Shown: positions 54,876 through 63,523, numbered from the stretch's first letter. The stretch: 64,000 bases of DNA from an uncultured Spartobacteria bacterium (GCA_937901895.1 CALGTD010000022.1:1-64000), one strand, 5' to 3'. A program made the numbers and translations. Notes: generated by a model from the letters alone, not told the origin.

Positions 54876-55226
54876 TCAGTGGTCTTCGCCGGGCTGGAGG
54901 AATTCCTCGAGCTGTTTGGTCCGGGCCTCGGTGAGACGGGTCATGGTTCCAAACAGAATGAGCGGCGCCATGCTGCCGCCGCGCGCCTCGGTATCGGCGT
55001 GCAATTCCGCTTCGGCATCGCGGAACTCCACCCACGCGCGCTGGGCGATTCTGAGTTTGGCGCGGCCCTGGACATCGAGCTGCTTCTGCACCTTTGCGTA
55101 GACCGCATTGAGGCGTCGGTCGGCCTTCTCGAACTCCGCCGCGGCCTCGGCGTTCATTTCCATCTGGCTCTGGCCGAATGCGGCACCGAGCGTGGCGAGA
55201 AGAACGTAGAGGACGAGCGTTTTCAT
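54876..55226 (-). CDS. LprI-like (DUF1311) secreted protein
   Basis: 116 aa with a signal peptide (about 1-20, ends GAAFG). The rest matches the lysozyme-inhibitor LprI N-terminal domain family: EFEKADRRLNAVYAKVQKQL, then AQRAWVEFRDAEAEL and a helical tail. No Cys pairs are seen, unlike many members. ATG 55224-55226 overlaps the pyrE stop by 4 bp (ATGA), so it is translated with pyrE. Role unclear: periplasmic, possibly lysozyme inhibition. Confidence 0.8.
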   Translation of the reverse strand: MKTLVLYVLLATLGAAFGQSQMEMNAEAAAEFEKADRRLNAVYAKVQKQLDVQGRAKLRIAQRAWVEFRDAEAELHADTEARGGSMAPLILFGTMTRLTEARTKQLEEFLQPGEDH

Positions 55227-55786
55227 TTGCTTCCGGGTTTGGTGGCGGGAATCGCTGCGAGATCGGGCGGAAGGTTGTCCGGGGCGAACGTCTCGGGCGT
55301 CATTTGCACGAGCGAGACGAACGGGCAGCCGAAATCGGGAAGATTGCCGCCGCTGCGATCGACGATGCTGCCTGCGGCCACGACGGTGCCGCCGAGCTTC
55401 CGAACGATGTCGATTGTTTCCTGCACGCGGCCCCCGCGGGTGACGACATCCTCCGCCACGATGAAGCGTTCGCCCGGCTTGATCTCGAAGCGGCGCATGA
55501 CAAGGCCGCCCTGGCCGTCCTTCTCGACGAAGATGTGGCGGGTGTCGAGATGACGGGCGACTTCCTGGCCGACCACGATTCCACCGACCGCCGGGGAAAC
55601 AACGGCGTCGCATTCATATCCGCGAAGCTTGTCGGCGAGCAGGCCGCAGACATGTGAGGCAATCGTCGCGTGCTGAAGCAGGATCGCGCACTGGAAGAAC
55701 TCCCGGCTGTGGAGGCCGCTGCGCAGGATGAAGTGGCCGTGGAGGAGGGCGCCGGTCTGGCGGAAGAGGTCGAGGACGTCGGACAT
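55223..55786 (-). CDS. pyrE: Orotate phosphoribosyltransferase
   Basis: 187 aa. Converts orotate and PRPP to OMP in pyrimidine synthesis. Seen: GHFILRSGLHSREFFQCAIL, DAVVSPAVGGIVVGQEVAR and the PRPP loop RFIVAEDVVTRGGRVQETI. Short form, typical of many bacteria outside Enterobacteria. ATG 55784-55786 (MSDVLDLF) is chosen; upstream frame sequence is repeat-like, not protein-like. No other pyr gene is near. Confidence 0.93.
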   Translation of the reverse strand: MSDVLDLFRQTGALLHGHFILRSGLHSREFFQCAILLQHATIASHVCGLLADKLRGYECDAVVSPAVGGIVVGQEVARHLDTRHIFVEKDGQGGLVMRRFEIKPGERFIVAEDVVTRGGRVQETIDIVRKLGGTVVAAGSIVDRSGGNLPDFGCPFVSLVQMTPETFAPDNLPPDLAAIPATKPGSK

Positions 55787-55791
55787 GGGTG

Positions 55792-55809
55792 AACACGGAT
55801 AACACGGAT
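55792..55809. repeat. Tandem 9-bp repeat AACACGGAT x2
   Basis: Two exact head-to-tail copies just upstream of the pyrE start, in a 145-bp gap between pyrE and the exonuclease gene. The phrase resembles dispersed intergenic repeats built from ACACGGAT units; only this copy is visible here. Confidence 0.4.
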
Positions 55810-55931
55810 TGCGAGGATGGGGAACTTCCCAGCCCGCTCTTGCAACCGTGGGATCCGTGCGGATTCCCAGCCTGCGCCAGATGAAAGAATGAGGTGGATA
55901 CTGCCGTCTCGGCGTGTGCGCCTGCCGTCCG

Positions 55932-56540
55932 CTATCGCGGCAGCCCCAGGGCCTCATACACCTTGAGCGCGGCGTATGCGTCGTTTGCGGCGTAGAGGAG
56001 CTGCCGCGGGGTGAGCTGAGGCAGGGCCCAGTTCGACGTGGTGACGGATTTGGACTTGGGGAAATGCTGCTTCAAGATGGCTCCAACGGCTCCGCGCACA
56101 CCCACCTGCCCACGGTAGCCGGCCTTTCGGAACACGTGATCGAGATCGATCACGGAGTGTGGCACGATGCCAAGCTTGCGGCGGATGTGGGAGTGGTCGG
56201 ATTTGAGTCCGAAGCCCACCTTGCTTACGCGCTTGGACTCGAGCAGCTCGATGACGAATAGCCGAGCGTCCCGAAGGTGAAGCTGGAAGATGTAGGCCTT
56301 GTCCGTGAGGGCGAACTGGACGATGTGCGGGCCTTCGCTTCTCTCACCGACGGAGAATGTCGGGCGGGACTCGGTGTCGAACCCTGCCACACCCGCGGCG
56401 AGGATTTCCCCGGTCGCTTCGGCGAGTTCGGCCGGAGTGACGGGCACGAAAATCTTTTCCAGCGTCAGCCCCGGGAACGGCGGCAGGAGGGAGGTCTCCG
56501 CCTTCGTGGGAGCGATGGGGCGCGGCCTATGGCGTGTCAT
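55932..56540 (-). CDS. DEDDy-type 3'-5' exonuclease (RNase D-like)
   Basis: 202 aa, a single exonuclease domain. Exo I AGVAGFDTES (Asp, Glu), exo II KVGFGLKSDHSHIRRKLG (Asp) and exo III LLYAANDAYAALKVYEAL (Tyr and Asp). No HRDC domain, so it is shorter than RNase D (about 375 aa). Acts on RNA or DNA 3' ends. Its start overlaps the parA stop (ATGA at 56537-56540). Confidence 0.88.
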   Translation of the reverse strand: MTRHRPRPIAPTKAETSLLPPFPGLTLEKIFVPVTPAELAEATGEILAAGVAGFDTESRPTFSVGERSEGPHIVQFALTDKAYIFQLHLRDARLFVIELLESKRVSKVGFGLKSDHSHIRRKLGIVPHSVIDLDHVFRKAGYRGQVGVRGAVGAILKQHFPKSKSVTTSNWALPQLTPRQLLYAANDAYAALKVYEALGLPR

Positions 56541-57352
56541 CCCGCAACAGGCGGAGGAATAAAGCGGATGTTCGCCTCCTGGCGTTTGAGAAACTCCTCC
56601 GCGAGGGCGCGATAGGCGGTGGCGCCGGCACCGGAGGGATCGTGCTCGAAAATCGTCCGTCCGAAACTTGGTGCCTCGCCGAAGCGCACGCTTCGCGGAA
56701 TCGCGACCGTGAACACGACATCCTCGAAATGCTCACGGACATCCTTCACGACGGCCTGGTTGAGGTTGGTTCGCGCGTCGAGCATCGTGAGCAGGAGGCC
56801 GGAGATGGTGAGGTCGGGATTGTCGCCTCCGTCGCGCAGGAGGTTCATGACCTGCATGAGAAGCCCGAGGCCTTCCAGGGCGTAGTATTCGCACTGGATG
56901 GGAACGAGCAACTCGTCGGCGGCGACGAGCGCGTTCGTCATCAGGACGCCCAGCGAGGGCGGGCAGTCGAGGATTGCGTAGTCGAAGCGATTCTCGGCGC
57001 GGATCGTGCCGAGCGCCTTGCGGATCTGCTTGTTGTGGTCCTCAAGGCGGGCGACCTCGGCTTCGGCGCCGGCCATTTCGAGCGTGGCGGGAATCGCGGA
57101 GAGATTCTCGAAGCGGGTGGAACGGACGAGCGCGGTGGCGGGTGTTTCGCCGATGATGGCGTGATAAAGGCTGCGACGCTCGTCGGTTTCATTTTCCGCG
57201 ACCGGGAGCAATGCGCTGGTCGCGTTGCCCTGCGGATCGAGATCGACGAGGAGGATGCGCTTCCCGAGCTGGGCGAGCGCGTGGGCGAGGTTTACGGACG
57301 TGGTGGTCTTGCCCACGCCGCCTTTCTGGTTGGCGACAGCGATCGTCTTCAT
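56537..57352 (-). CDS. parA: ParA/Soj-type partition ATPase
   Basis: 271 aa. Deviant Walker A ANQKGGVGKTTTSVNLAHAL, Walker A' LLVDLDPQGNATSALL, Walker B YAILDCPPSLGVLMTNAL. Short Soj form without an N-terminal HTH. Drives chromosome segregation with ParB; parB is not adjacent, since the exonuclease gene follows instead. The C-terminal FEHDPSGAGATAYRALAEEFL is typical of chromosomal Soj. Confidence 0.93.
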   Translation of the reverse strand: MKTIAVANQKGGVGKTTTSVNLAHALAQLGKRILLVDLDPQGNATSALLPVAENETDERRSLYHAIIGETPATALVRSTRFENLSAIPATLEMAGAEAEVARLEDHNKQIRKALGTIRAENRFDYAILDCPPSLGVLMTNALVAADELLVPIQCEYYALEGLGLLMQVMNLLRDGGDNPDLTISGLLLTMLDARTNLNQAVVKDVREHFEDVVFTVAIPRSVRFGEAPSFGRTIFEHDPSGAGATAYRALAEEFLKRQEANIRFIPPPVAG

Positions 57353-57457
57353 GGTTGGGGCGTAAGGAAATCCACAAATGGACGCGGAGTTCGGAAGGAA
57401 TTTCGAGAGCGGGTTCGGGGATTCATCTGCGCAGCCGGAAAGAAGAGTGCGTAGGGC

Positions 57458-58702
57458 TCATCGCGCCGGAGTGGAATAGTATTTCACGATGCCGTTGACG
57501 ATGCCGTCGGCGTATTCGCGAAAAATGCTCTGGCGCATTTTGCCGGCGACGGGGCGCTTGCCCTGATAATCGCCTGCCTGGATGCGGGCGAAGACCTCCT
57601 TGCTGTTCATGACATAGGGCTCGACGTAGACGACGGGACACTGGAAGAGGCGATTGGCGAGGAGATTGCGCGCCCAGACATAGGAGCCGCGACCGACCTT
57701 GATGGCATTGCCGCCCTGATACTCGTAGGGAGGAAGGCCGGTCGCCTTTGCCATGGCGGCTGCGATGTCCTCGGAGATGGCGAGTTCCTCGCGGAAGGCA
57801 CGGGAAAGCAGCTTGTCGAGCATATTGAACCGCTGGTCCTCGTATGCGAGCTCGCGTCCGCCAAACGCCCCGGTGATCAGGAAGTGGAGGTGGTTCTCGT
57901 CCGTCAGGGTTGGCCGGTCCGGGTCGCCCCACGCCTCGGCGTTGAAATGGAGGCAAAGGACGAGGTCGGGTTTGATCTTCTCGTTGATGAGATCGGCCCG
58001 GCGGCGGATTTCGCTGACGCGATAAAAGAGCAGTTCGGACTCGGATTTCAGTCGAGCGGCGGTGACGGGGGCATCCTTCTCGCGAAGGGAATAGGCGGCC
58101 TCCTTTCCGAGGCGGTCGGGGCGGACCGGCGTGACCGGCGCGGCCTTCGACCGCGTGAGCCAGACCTGGGCGCCGAGAGCCTCGAGTCGGGGAACGAGGA
58201 GCTTCGCGACGAGGAGCGTCATGTCGCCCTCGGTGACCGGAGCGGAGTTTCCGATGCGGAACCAGCGTTCCTCCATCTTCGCCCACTTTCCGCCGATGTG
58301 GCCGGGATCGATCGCGATGCGAACGCCCGAGAGTGGCTTGTTTGCTGGCCGTGCGGGCATCTGGGCCTTCTGTCGCCAGAATCGCGGCGCCGGCCGGATG
58401 GCTTCGGCGGTGGGCGCGAACCGCAGCACGAACGGTTTCTCACCGCGGCGGGTTTCGATTACGGCGGAGTTTTCGCCGACCTTGATGAACACCTTCCACG
58501 CGCCGGGCGCGTAAACCTTGTCGAGCAGGTAGAGGAAGTCCGACCGCGTGATCGACTCTTGATATTTCTCCAGCTGGTTCCAGTCGGGCCGTGGTGCCAG
58601 CGGAGAGAGGGCCTGGGCGCGGACGGGCTGGATCGCGGCAGCGAGGAGGGCGATTCCGGCGATGACGGCGGGAAGTTTCAAAGCGCGTGAGTTGTAACGC
58701 AT
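57458..58702 (-). CDS. N-acetylmuramoyl-L-alanine amidase
   Basis: 414 aa with a signal peptide (about 1-30, ends PVRAQA). An N-terminal region of about 90 aa of unclear fold is followed by an amidase_3-type catalytic domain. Zinc-ligand and catalytic motifs: VRIAIDPGHIGGKWAK (His), VTEGDMTLLVAKLL (Glu) and DLVLCLHFNAEAWG (His). Cleaves the amide between MurNAc and the peptide stem in the periplasm, probably for cell division or remodelling. The catalytic domain has a long insert (about 195-250). Divergent from ymdB. Confidence 0.88.
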   Translation of the reverse strand: MRYNSRALKLPAVIAGIALLAAAIQPVRAQALSPLAPRPDWNQLEKYQESITRSDFLYLLDKVYAPGAWKVFIKVGENSAVIETRRGEKPFVLRFAPTAEAIRPAPRFWRQKAQMPARPANKPLSGVRIAIDPGHIGGKWAKMEERWFRIGNSAPVTEGDMTLLVAKLLVPRLEALGAQVWLTRSKAAPVTPVRPDRLGKEAAYSLREKDAPVTAARLKSESELLFYRVSEIRRRADLINEKIKPDLVLCLHFNAEAWGDPDRPTLTDENHLHFLITGAFGGRELAYEDQRFNMLDKLLSRAFREELAISEDIAAAMAKATGLPPYEYQGGNAIKVGRGSYVWARNLLANRLFQCPVVYVEPYVMNSKEVFARIQAGDYQGKRPVAGKMRQSIFREYADGIVNGIVKYYSTPAR

Positions 58703-58732
58703 GGCGGAGACGGGATACGATGAAAAGCACGC

Positions 58733-59521
58733 ATGATTCGGATACTTTTTCTAGGGGACATCGTCGGCGAACCGGGACGTGATGCCGTGATCCGGCGACT
58801 TCCCTCCCTTCGCGAGGAGCGGAAGATCGATTTTGTGATCGCAAACGGCGAGAACGCCGCCGGCGGCCGGGGTATCACTCCGAAGATTGCGATCGACCTG
58901 CTGCGAAGCGGCATTGCGGTGATCACCACCGGCGATCACGTCTGGGATCAACGCGACCTCGCGCCATGGCTGCCAACCGAGCCGCGTGTGTTGCGGCCGG
59001 CAAACTACCCGGAGGGGGCGCCGGGATTTTCCAGCATCGTGCTGGAAACCGCGAAAGGCCGTGTTGCGGTGCTCGACCTGCAAGGGCGGACGTTCATGCA
59101 GCCGATCCTCGAAAACCCCTTCCGGGTCGCAAACGAAGAGGTGGAGCGGTTGCGCGCGGAGACACCGGTGATCTTCGTCGACATGCACGCCGAGACGACA
59201 AGCGAGACGATCGCGATGGGCCGGCATTTGGATGGCAGGGTGTCGGCGGTCGTCGGCACGCACACGCATGTGCAGACGGCGGACGAGCGGATCTTTCCCG
59301 GTGGCACGGCATTCCTGTGCGACGCCGGAATGTGCGGACCGGAGGAGTCCATCCTCGGCCGGGCGGTGGAACCCATCGTGGGGAGGTTCCTCTCGAATCT
59401 GCCGGTCGCGTTTCCGATCGCGAAAGGACCGGTGAGATTGTGCGGCGTGTTCGTCGACATCGACGAAACCTCGGGCCGGGCTCTCGCGATCGAGCGTTTC
59501 AGCGAACTTCAGCCGGCGTAG
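58733..59521 (+). CDS. ymdB: YmdB-type metallophosphoesterase (TIGR00282)
   Basis: 262 aa. Full set of family motifs: ILFLGDIVGEPGRDAV, DFVIANGENAAGGRGIT, ITTGDHVWDQRD, VDMHAETTSETIAMG and VVGTHTHVQTADERIF. Bacillus YmdB is a 2',3'-cyclic nucleotide phosphodiesterase that influences gene expression and biofilm choice. Begins 30 bp from the divergent amidase start. Confidence 0.93.
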   Translation: MIRILFLGDIVGEPGRDAVIRRLPSLREERKIDFVIANGENAAGGRGITPKIAIDLLRSGIAVITTGDHVWDQRDLAPWLPTEPRVLRPANYPEGAPGFSSIVLETAKGRVAVLDLQGRTFMQPILENPFRVANEEVERLRAETPVIFVDMHAETTSETIAMGRHLDGRVSAVVGTHTHVQTADERIFPGGTAFLCDAGMCGPEESILGRAVEPIVGRFLSNLPVAFPIAKGPVRLCGVFVDIDETSGRALAIERFSELQPA

Positions 59522-59525
59522 GCGT

Positions 59526-59630
59526 TCAGTGGTAGTGGATTCCGTCCACGGAAACCCAGCCGCGGCGGCGATGCCGACGATGCCGGAAATAGGAGAGCAG
59601 CCGTTTGAAGGGAGCCAGGAGAGACTTCAT
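59526..59630 (-). CDS. Possible small basic protein (34 aa)
   Basis: ATG 59628-59630 to TGA 59526-59528. MKSLLAPFKRLLSYFRHRRH followed by an Arg run and GWVSVDGIHYH: an amphipathic basic start and a neat aromatic C-terminus. Codon use is compatible with coding. No clear ribosome-binding site, no known family. It lies in the 297-bp gap between ymdB and rpmH, opposite to both. Confidence 0.3.
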   Translation of the reverse strand: MKSLLAPFKRLLSYFRHRRHRRRGWVSVDGIHYH

Positions 59631-59818
59631 GTTTCTGGGTAGGGAGGGTCCGAAGTGTCTGCCGCTTGATCGAATATCGTCAACGGAAATCCTTGGTTTC
59701 CCGCATTTTGTGCATGCCCTTGAACGAGGGCGGCACGGGAAGTGAAGAAGTGCGGATGGGTGCTTGACCGAGGGGGGATTTTGGCGCACCCTACCCGGCT
59801 CTTTTCGATTTCCGGCTT

Positions 59819-59992
59819 ATGAAACGCACCTATCAACCTTCGAAGCGCACGCGCAAGCGGCAGTTCGGATTTCGCGCCCGCATGAAGACCAAGAACGGGC
59901 GCGCCATTCTCAATCGGCGCCGCGCCCGCGGACGCAAGCGGCTGCTGCCGAAGGGCGTCGAGGTGCATTACGCCCGTCATACCGCTGCCTGA
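59819..59992 (+). CDS. rpmH: 50S ribosomal protein L34
   Basis: 57 aa, highly basic. Matches L34: [20 protein letters not shown], then [20 protein letters not shown]. It has a short C-terminal extension ([10 protein letters not shown]) beyond the usual 44-47 residues. First gene of the conserved rpmH-rnpA-yidD-yidC-khpB block that in many bacteria is near dnaA and the origin; no dnaA or DnaA-box cluster is in the window. Confidence 0.95.
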   Translation: MKRTYQPSKRTRKRQFGFRARMKTKNGRAILNRRRARGRKRLLPKGVEVHYARHTAA

Positions 59993-60347
59993 GTCGCATC
60001 GTTTTCCGGCTTCCGCCAGACTGCGCGCAAGCAGCGAGTTTCTCGCCGTGCGGACGAACGGCCGCATGGTGCAGGGGCGCCTGCTCCGCCTGAGTGTGAT
60101 GCAATGCCCCGAAGGGGGTGAGGCGCGGCTGGGAGTCGTTACCTCCCGCCGGGTGGGTTGCGCAGTGGCGCGCAATCGCATGCGGCGGAGAATCCGGGAA
60201 ATCTTCCGGAGGCGGCGCGCGTCCATCCGCCCGGGGATATGGCTGGTTGTGACGGCCAAGCCGGGCGCAGGGTCGGCTCCGTTTGACGAGGTTCTGGACG
60301 AATGGTTGCGCCTTGCGGAGCGGCTCTCTATTTTCCGAGGCTCCTGA
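59985..60347 (+). CDS. rnpA: Ribonuclease P protein component
   Basis: About 120 aa, basic. The core has [27 protein letters not shown], the RNR-type RNase P protein motif, and a C-terminal LVVTAKPGA strand. The sequence before the first canonical start (GTG 60048) still matches Rnp[21 protein letters not shown] gives the conserved first helix and strand. There is no ATG, GTG or TTG there in frame. I therefore start at CTG 59985, overlapping the rpmH stop by 8 bp; ATA 59979 is less likely. If GTG 60048 were used, the product (99 aa) would lack a conserved part. Confidence 0.85.
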   Translation: MPESHRFPASARLRASSEFLAVRTNGRMVQGRLLRLSVMQCPEGGEARLGVVTSRRVGCAVARNRMRRRIREIFRRRRASIRPGIWLVVTAKPGAGSAPFDEVLDEWLRLAERLSIFRGS

Positions 60348-60610
60348 TGAAGTCCATCCTCCTCGCATTGATCGCGCTCTATCGCCTCCTGGTGAAGCCG
60401 GCGATGCAGTTCATTGCGGGACCGGGTGGCTCCTGCCGGTTCACACCCAGCTGCTCGCGATATTGCGAGGAGGCGATTCGCACGCATGGCGCGCTTGCCG
60501 GCGGCCTGCTGGGATTCAAACGCATCTGCCGCTGTCATCCGTGGGGCGGGCAGGGATACGACCCCGTGCCGGCGCGGCCGGCATCCACGGAATCAATCTC
60601 GACACACTAA
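60347..60610 (+). CDS. yidD: Membrane protein insertion efficiency factor YidD
   Basis: 87 aa. Family core [23 protein letters not shown] is present (written here only to the Gly), with the conserved Cys residues and the [14 protein letters not shown] end. An N-terminal amphipathic/hydrophobic helix associates it with the inner membrane. ATG 60347 overlaps the rnpA stop by one base. Helps YidC insertion. Confidence 0.95.
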   Translation: MKSILLALIALYRLLVKPAMQFIAGPGGSCRFTPSCSRYCEEAIRTHGALAGGLLGFKRICRCHPWGGQGYDPVPARPASTESISTH

Positions 60611-60616
60611 GATCAA

Positions 60617-62356
60617 ATGGATCGCAAAGCGTGGCTGGCCGTCAGCCTTTCGATAATCGGACTCATCCTGTGGTATGTCTATTACCTGCCGTCGGTCCAG
60701 CCGACCGGCGCTCCGGCCGCACAGCCAACCGCATCGGCCACTCCGCAGGCGACGCCGCAGCAGATCGTCGAGCCGGTGGCGACACCGCAGCCGACCCCGC
60801 AGGGGCCGGTTATTGCCGCGCGCAGTGAGACGCTGAGCGCCGGGGAAGACGGCAATCGCGCGGAGTTCGTATTCAACAACGATACGGGCGGCATCCAGTC
60901 GGCGATCCTCTTGATGCACCTCGGGGAAAACGAGGCGGTGCATCTGAACCGTGACGCAGCGACGCCGATCGGAGCACTGGCATTCGATCCCGCCACGCCG
61001 CTCGGTGGATTTGAGATGACGGCTGATCGGGAGGCGGGAACGGTCGTATTTACACGGCGCGATCCCGACGGACTGGAAATTCGCAAGGTCTTCACGCTGC
61101 CCGGACCGGATGTGAAGGCTTCGCCGTATGTGGTGAATCTCGAGGTCTCGTTTCACAACACCTCCGGAATTCCCATTTCCCGGCCAGCGTGGTTTGTGAG
61201 CGCTGGCTCGGCGGCGCCGATTCACGAGAAGGATCTGCCCACCTACACGCGCTTCGACTGGCAGCGGGAGGGCAAGATGAAGGGCATCGATACGAACTGG
61301 TTCAAAGCCGGCTCGATTCTTGGTTTTCAGACGCGACCCGCGCGACCGGTTTTCACCGATACGGACGGACCGTTTCAATGGGTGGCTGTCGCGAGCCAGT
61401 ATTTCTGCACCGTCCTGACCCCGCTCGATGCGCAGGGGACGTCGCTGTGGTCGTCGGGATTTGACGTGCCTCCCAAGTCGGGCGGCCGTCCGGTCTACGG
61501 TATTCGTGGTTCGCTCGGGATGCCGGCCTTCACGCTCGATGCGGGCGCGAGCCTCGAGCAGAAGTTCCAGATTTATTCCGGGCCGAAGGAACAGTCCCGC
61601 CTCGTGAGTCTGGGGCATGGCGAGCAGCAGGTGCTGAACTTCGGGTGGTTCGGCTTCGTCAGCAAGTTCCTGTTGTGGGCGATGAATAAGCTGCACGGCC
61701 TCGTTGGCAGCTACGCGGCGGCGATCATTCTGCTAACCCTGCTCATCAAGGGGGCTCTGTGGCCGATCCAGAACCGCGCGACGAACTCGATGCGCCGGAT
61801 GGCGGCCCTCTCGCCGAAGATGACGGAGCTTCGCGAGAAATACAAAGACGACCCGACGAAGATGAACCAGGAGCTGATGAAGCTCTATCGGGACTACGGG
61901 ATCAACCCGTTCAGCGGCTGCCTGCCGATGCTCATCCAGATTCCGATCTTTTTCGGCTTCTACGCGATGCTTGGAACGGCGATCGAGCTGCGCAACAGCT
62001 CCTTCCTTTGGATCCATGACCTGTCCCAGCCCGATACGATCGGACACATTCTCGGTTTCCCGATCAACGTCCTGCCGCTGGTGATGGCGGGCACGATGCT
62101 GTGGCAGATGGCCATCACCCCGAAAACCGGCGATCCCGCGCAGCAGCGCATCCTGATGTTCATGCCGATCATCTTCGTGGTGGTTGCCTATAATTATGCC
62201 TCCGCATTGTCGCTCTATTGGACAACGCAGAACCTTTTTTCTATCGTGCAGCTCTACCTCACGCGGAACAAGCCACTGCCGACCCTCGAGAAGATGAAGC
62301 CGGTGACGAAACCGACGGCGGGGGCAGGCAGGAAACGAAAGGGACGAAAATCGTAA
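60617..62356 (+). CDS. yidC: Membrane protein insertase YidC
   Basis: 579 aa. An N-terminal membrane helix (about 5-23), a large periplasmic domain (about 65-340) after a Pro/Thr/Gln/Ala-rich linker, and the conserved C-terminal insertase core from about 365, with GLVGSYAAAIILLTLLIKGAL, RMAALSPKMTELREKYKDDP, PFSGCLPMLIQIPIFFGFYA and the late SLYWTTQNLFSIVQ. A basic tail (GAGRKRKGRKS) can bind ribosomes. 6 bp after yidD; its stop overlaps the khpB start. Confidence 0.97.
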   Translation: MDRKAWLAVSLSIIGLILWYVYYLPSVQPTGAPAAQPTASATPQATPQQIVEPVATPQPTPQGPVIAARSETLSAGEDGNRAEFVFNNDTGGIQSAILLMHLGENEAVHLNRDAATPIGALAFDPATPLGGFEMTADREAGTVVFTRRDPDGLEIRKVFTLPGPDVKASPYVVNLEVSFHNTSGIPISRPAWFVSAGSAAPIHEKDLPTYTRFDWQREGKMKGIDTNWFKAGSILGFQTRPARPVFTDTDGPFQWVAVASQYFCTVLTPLDAQGTSLWSSGFDVPPKSGGRPVYGIRGSLGMPAFTLDAGASLEQKFQIYSGPKEQSRLVSLGHGEQQVLNFGWFGFVSKFLLWAMNKLHGLVGSYAAAIILLTLLIKGALWPIQNRATNSMRRMAALSPKMTELREKYKDDPTKMNQELMKLYRDYGINPFSGCLPMLIQIPIFFGFYAMLGTAIELRNSSFLWIHDLSQPDTIGHILGFPINVLPLVMAGTMLWQMAITPKTGDPAQQRILMFMPIIFVVVAYNYASALSLYWTTQNLFSIVQLYLTRNKPLPTLEKMKPVTKPTAGAGRKRKGRKS

Positions 62357-62820
62357 TGAGCCAGTCGCCCGCAGAAATCCTCGACACGATCCTCGGATAC
62401 CTCGGCTTTGCCTTTCGCATCGAAGAACAGGACCGCGACGGCACGCCGGTGCTGCAGATTTACACGAGCGATGCCGCGCTGCTTGTCGGCCGGCACGGGC
62501 AGACGCTCGACGACCTGCAATATCTCGTAAACCGGATCCTCCAGGAAAGCGGCGCAAAGGACACCCGGGTGATCGTCGATGTCGAGCACCATCGCGACAT
62601 GCGCGATGATGCGTTGATCCAGCGGGCCCGGCACCTGGCCGACGCCGTGCGCAACAGCGGACGATCGATCCAGACCGAGCCGCTGAATTCCTACGACCGG
62701 CGGCTCGTCCACAATGCCTTCCGCGACGATCCTGATGTGATGACATGGAGTCCGCCCGACGATGCGCGCATCAAGCGGATCACCATCAAGCCGCGTCGGC
62801 GCAAGACCGCCGAGGGTTGA
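62356..62820 (+). CDS. khpB: Jag/KhpB-like KH-R3H RNA-binding protein
   Basis: 154 aa. A type II KH domain (about 30-75, LVGRHGQTLDDLQYLVNRI) and an R3H domain (about 80-140, LNSYDRRLVHNAFRDDPDV). No N-terminal Jag_N domain, so shorter than Bacillus Jag. Single-strand nucleic acid binding is expected; in other bacteria it affects cell elongation and translation of small-RNA targets. The ATG shares its first base with the yidC stop. Confidence 0.92.
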   Translation: MSQSPAEILDTILGYLGFAFRIEEQDRDGTPVLQIYTSDAALLVGRHGQTLDDLQYLVNRILQESGAKDTRVIVDVEHHRDMRDDALIQRARHLADAVRNSGRSIQTEPLNSYDRRLVHNAFRDDPDVMTWSPPDDARIKRITIKPRRRKTAEG

Positions 62821-62821
62821 T

Positions 62822-63337
62822 TCAGGCCGCCAGCCGCGGTGAGGTCTGCGGCTCCGGCGTGCCTCCGAACTTGGGATAGACGAACCGGGCGGCCGTCGAG
62901 TTCACGCGTGCGAAGCCGCGCGCGGTGCGGAGTCCGCTGGCGCGAAGAAATTCGAGCGAATCGTGCAGCAGCGCGCTGCCGAGTCCCCGCGACCGGTATT
63001 CATGAAGAATGCACGGTCCGGTGAGGAGATGGGATTCCGCGTCCTCGGTGGTGCGCAGGATCGATGCGCCGATGATGCGGGAGCCGTGTTGCACGACGAC
63101 CGCGCCCGGGGGTTCGGCGTCCAGTGCCGCTGCGCAGTCCTTTTCGAGCGTCTCTCCGAAGGCCCCCCGTCCGCCGCTCCACGCGCGCTCCATCATCAGG
63201 GCGCTGGCGACGACACGCAGGATGACGTCGGCCTCGTCGGCCTCGGCCCGTCGAAACACAAACGGCGGCAGGGCGGGACGATCGCCTCCGGAAAAGGCGG
63301 CGAGGTCCCAATGAAAAAGCAGCCAGTCGTGGTTCAT
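62822..63337 (-). CDS. GNAT family N-acetyltransferase
   Basis: 171 aa. The acetyl-CoA loop is visible: HEYRSRGLGSALLHDSLEFL (R-x-x-G-x-G), preceded by AVVVQHGSRIIGASIL. The family transfers acetyl groups to amines of small molecules or proteins; the substrate is not predictable. The stop is 1 bp from the khpB stop, so the two are convergent with practically no gap. Confidence 0.88.
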   Translation of the reverse strand: MNHDWLLFHWDLAAFSGGDRPALPPFVFRRAEADEADVILRVVASALMMERAWSGGRGAFGETLEKDCAAALDAEPPGAVVVQHGSRIIGASILRTTEDAESHLLTGPCILHEYRSRGLGSALLHDSLEFLRASGLRTARGFARVNSTAARFVYPKFGGTPEPQTSPRLAA

Positions 63338-63374
63338 CGACGGAATGGTATCGCAACCCGGGGCGCGGAGAGCC

Positions 63375-63464
63375 CTACGAAGCGTCCTGATCGTCGCGGC
63401 AAACCCACCAGACGCCTCCGAGGAGCGCCATTGCCAATACCGTAAATGCCGAGAGCGTGAACAT
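63375..63464 (-). CDS. Possible 29-aa membrane protein
   Basis: ATG 63462-63464 to TAG 63375-63377. MFTLSAFTVLAMALLGGVWW followed by VCRDDQDAS: one hydrophobic helix and a short charged C-terminus, a credible small single-pass protein. It lies in the 186-bp gap between the GNAT and Nudix genes, same strand as both. No homologue is known to me. Confidence 0.35.
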   Translation of the reverse strand: MFTLSAFTVLAMALLGGVWWVCRDDQDAS

Positions 63465-63523
63465 GAACGCCGTGGGACATCCCAGACACGCCGTCCCCCG
63501 TCAACAAAAATCCCGGGAATCGT

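Noticed and set aside
59522..59818. Replication origin next to rpmH
   Set aside because: The rpmH-rnpA-yidD-yidC block often neighbours oriC, but there is no dnaA, no cluster of TTATCCACA-like boxes and no AT-rich unwinding region.
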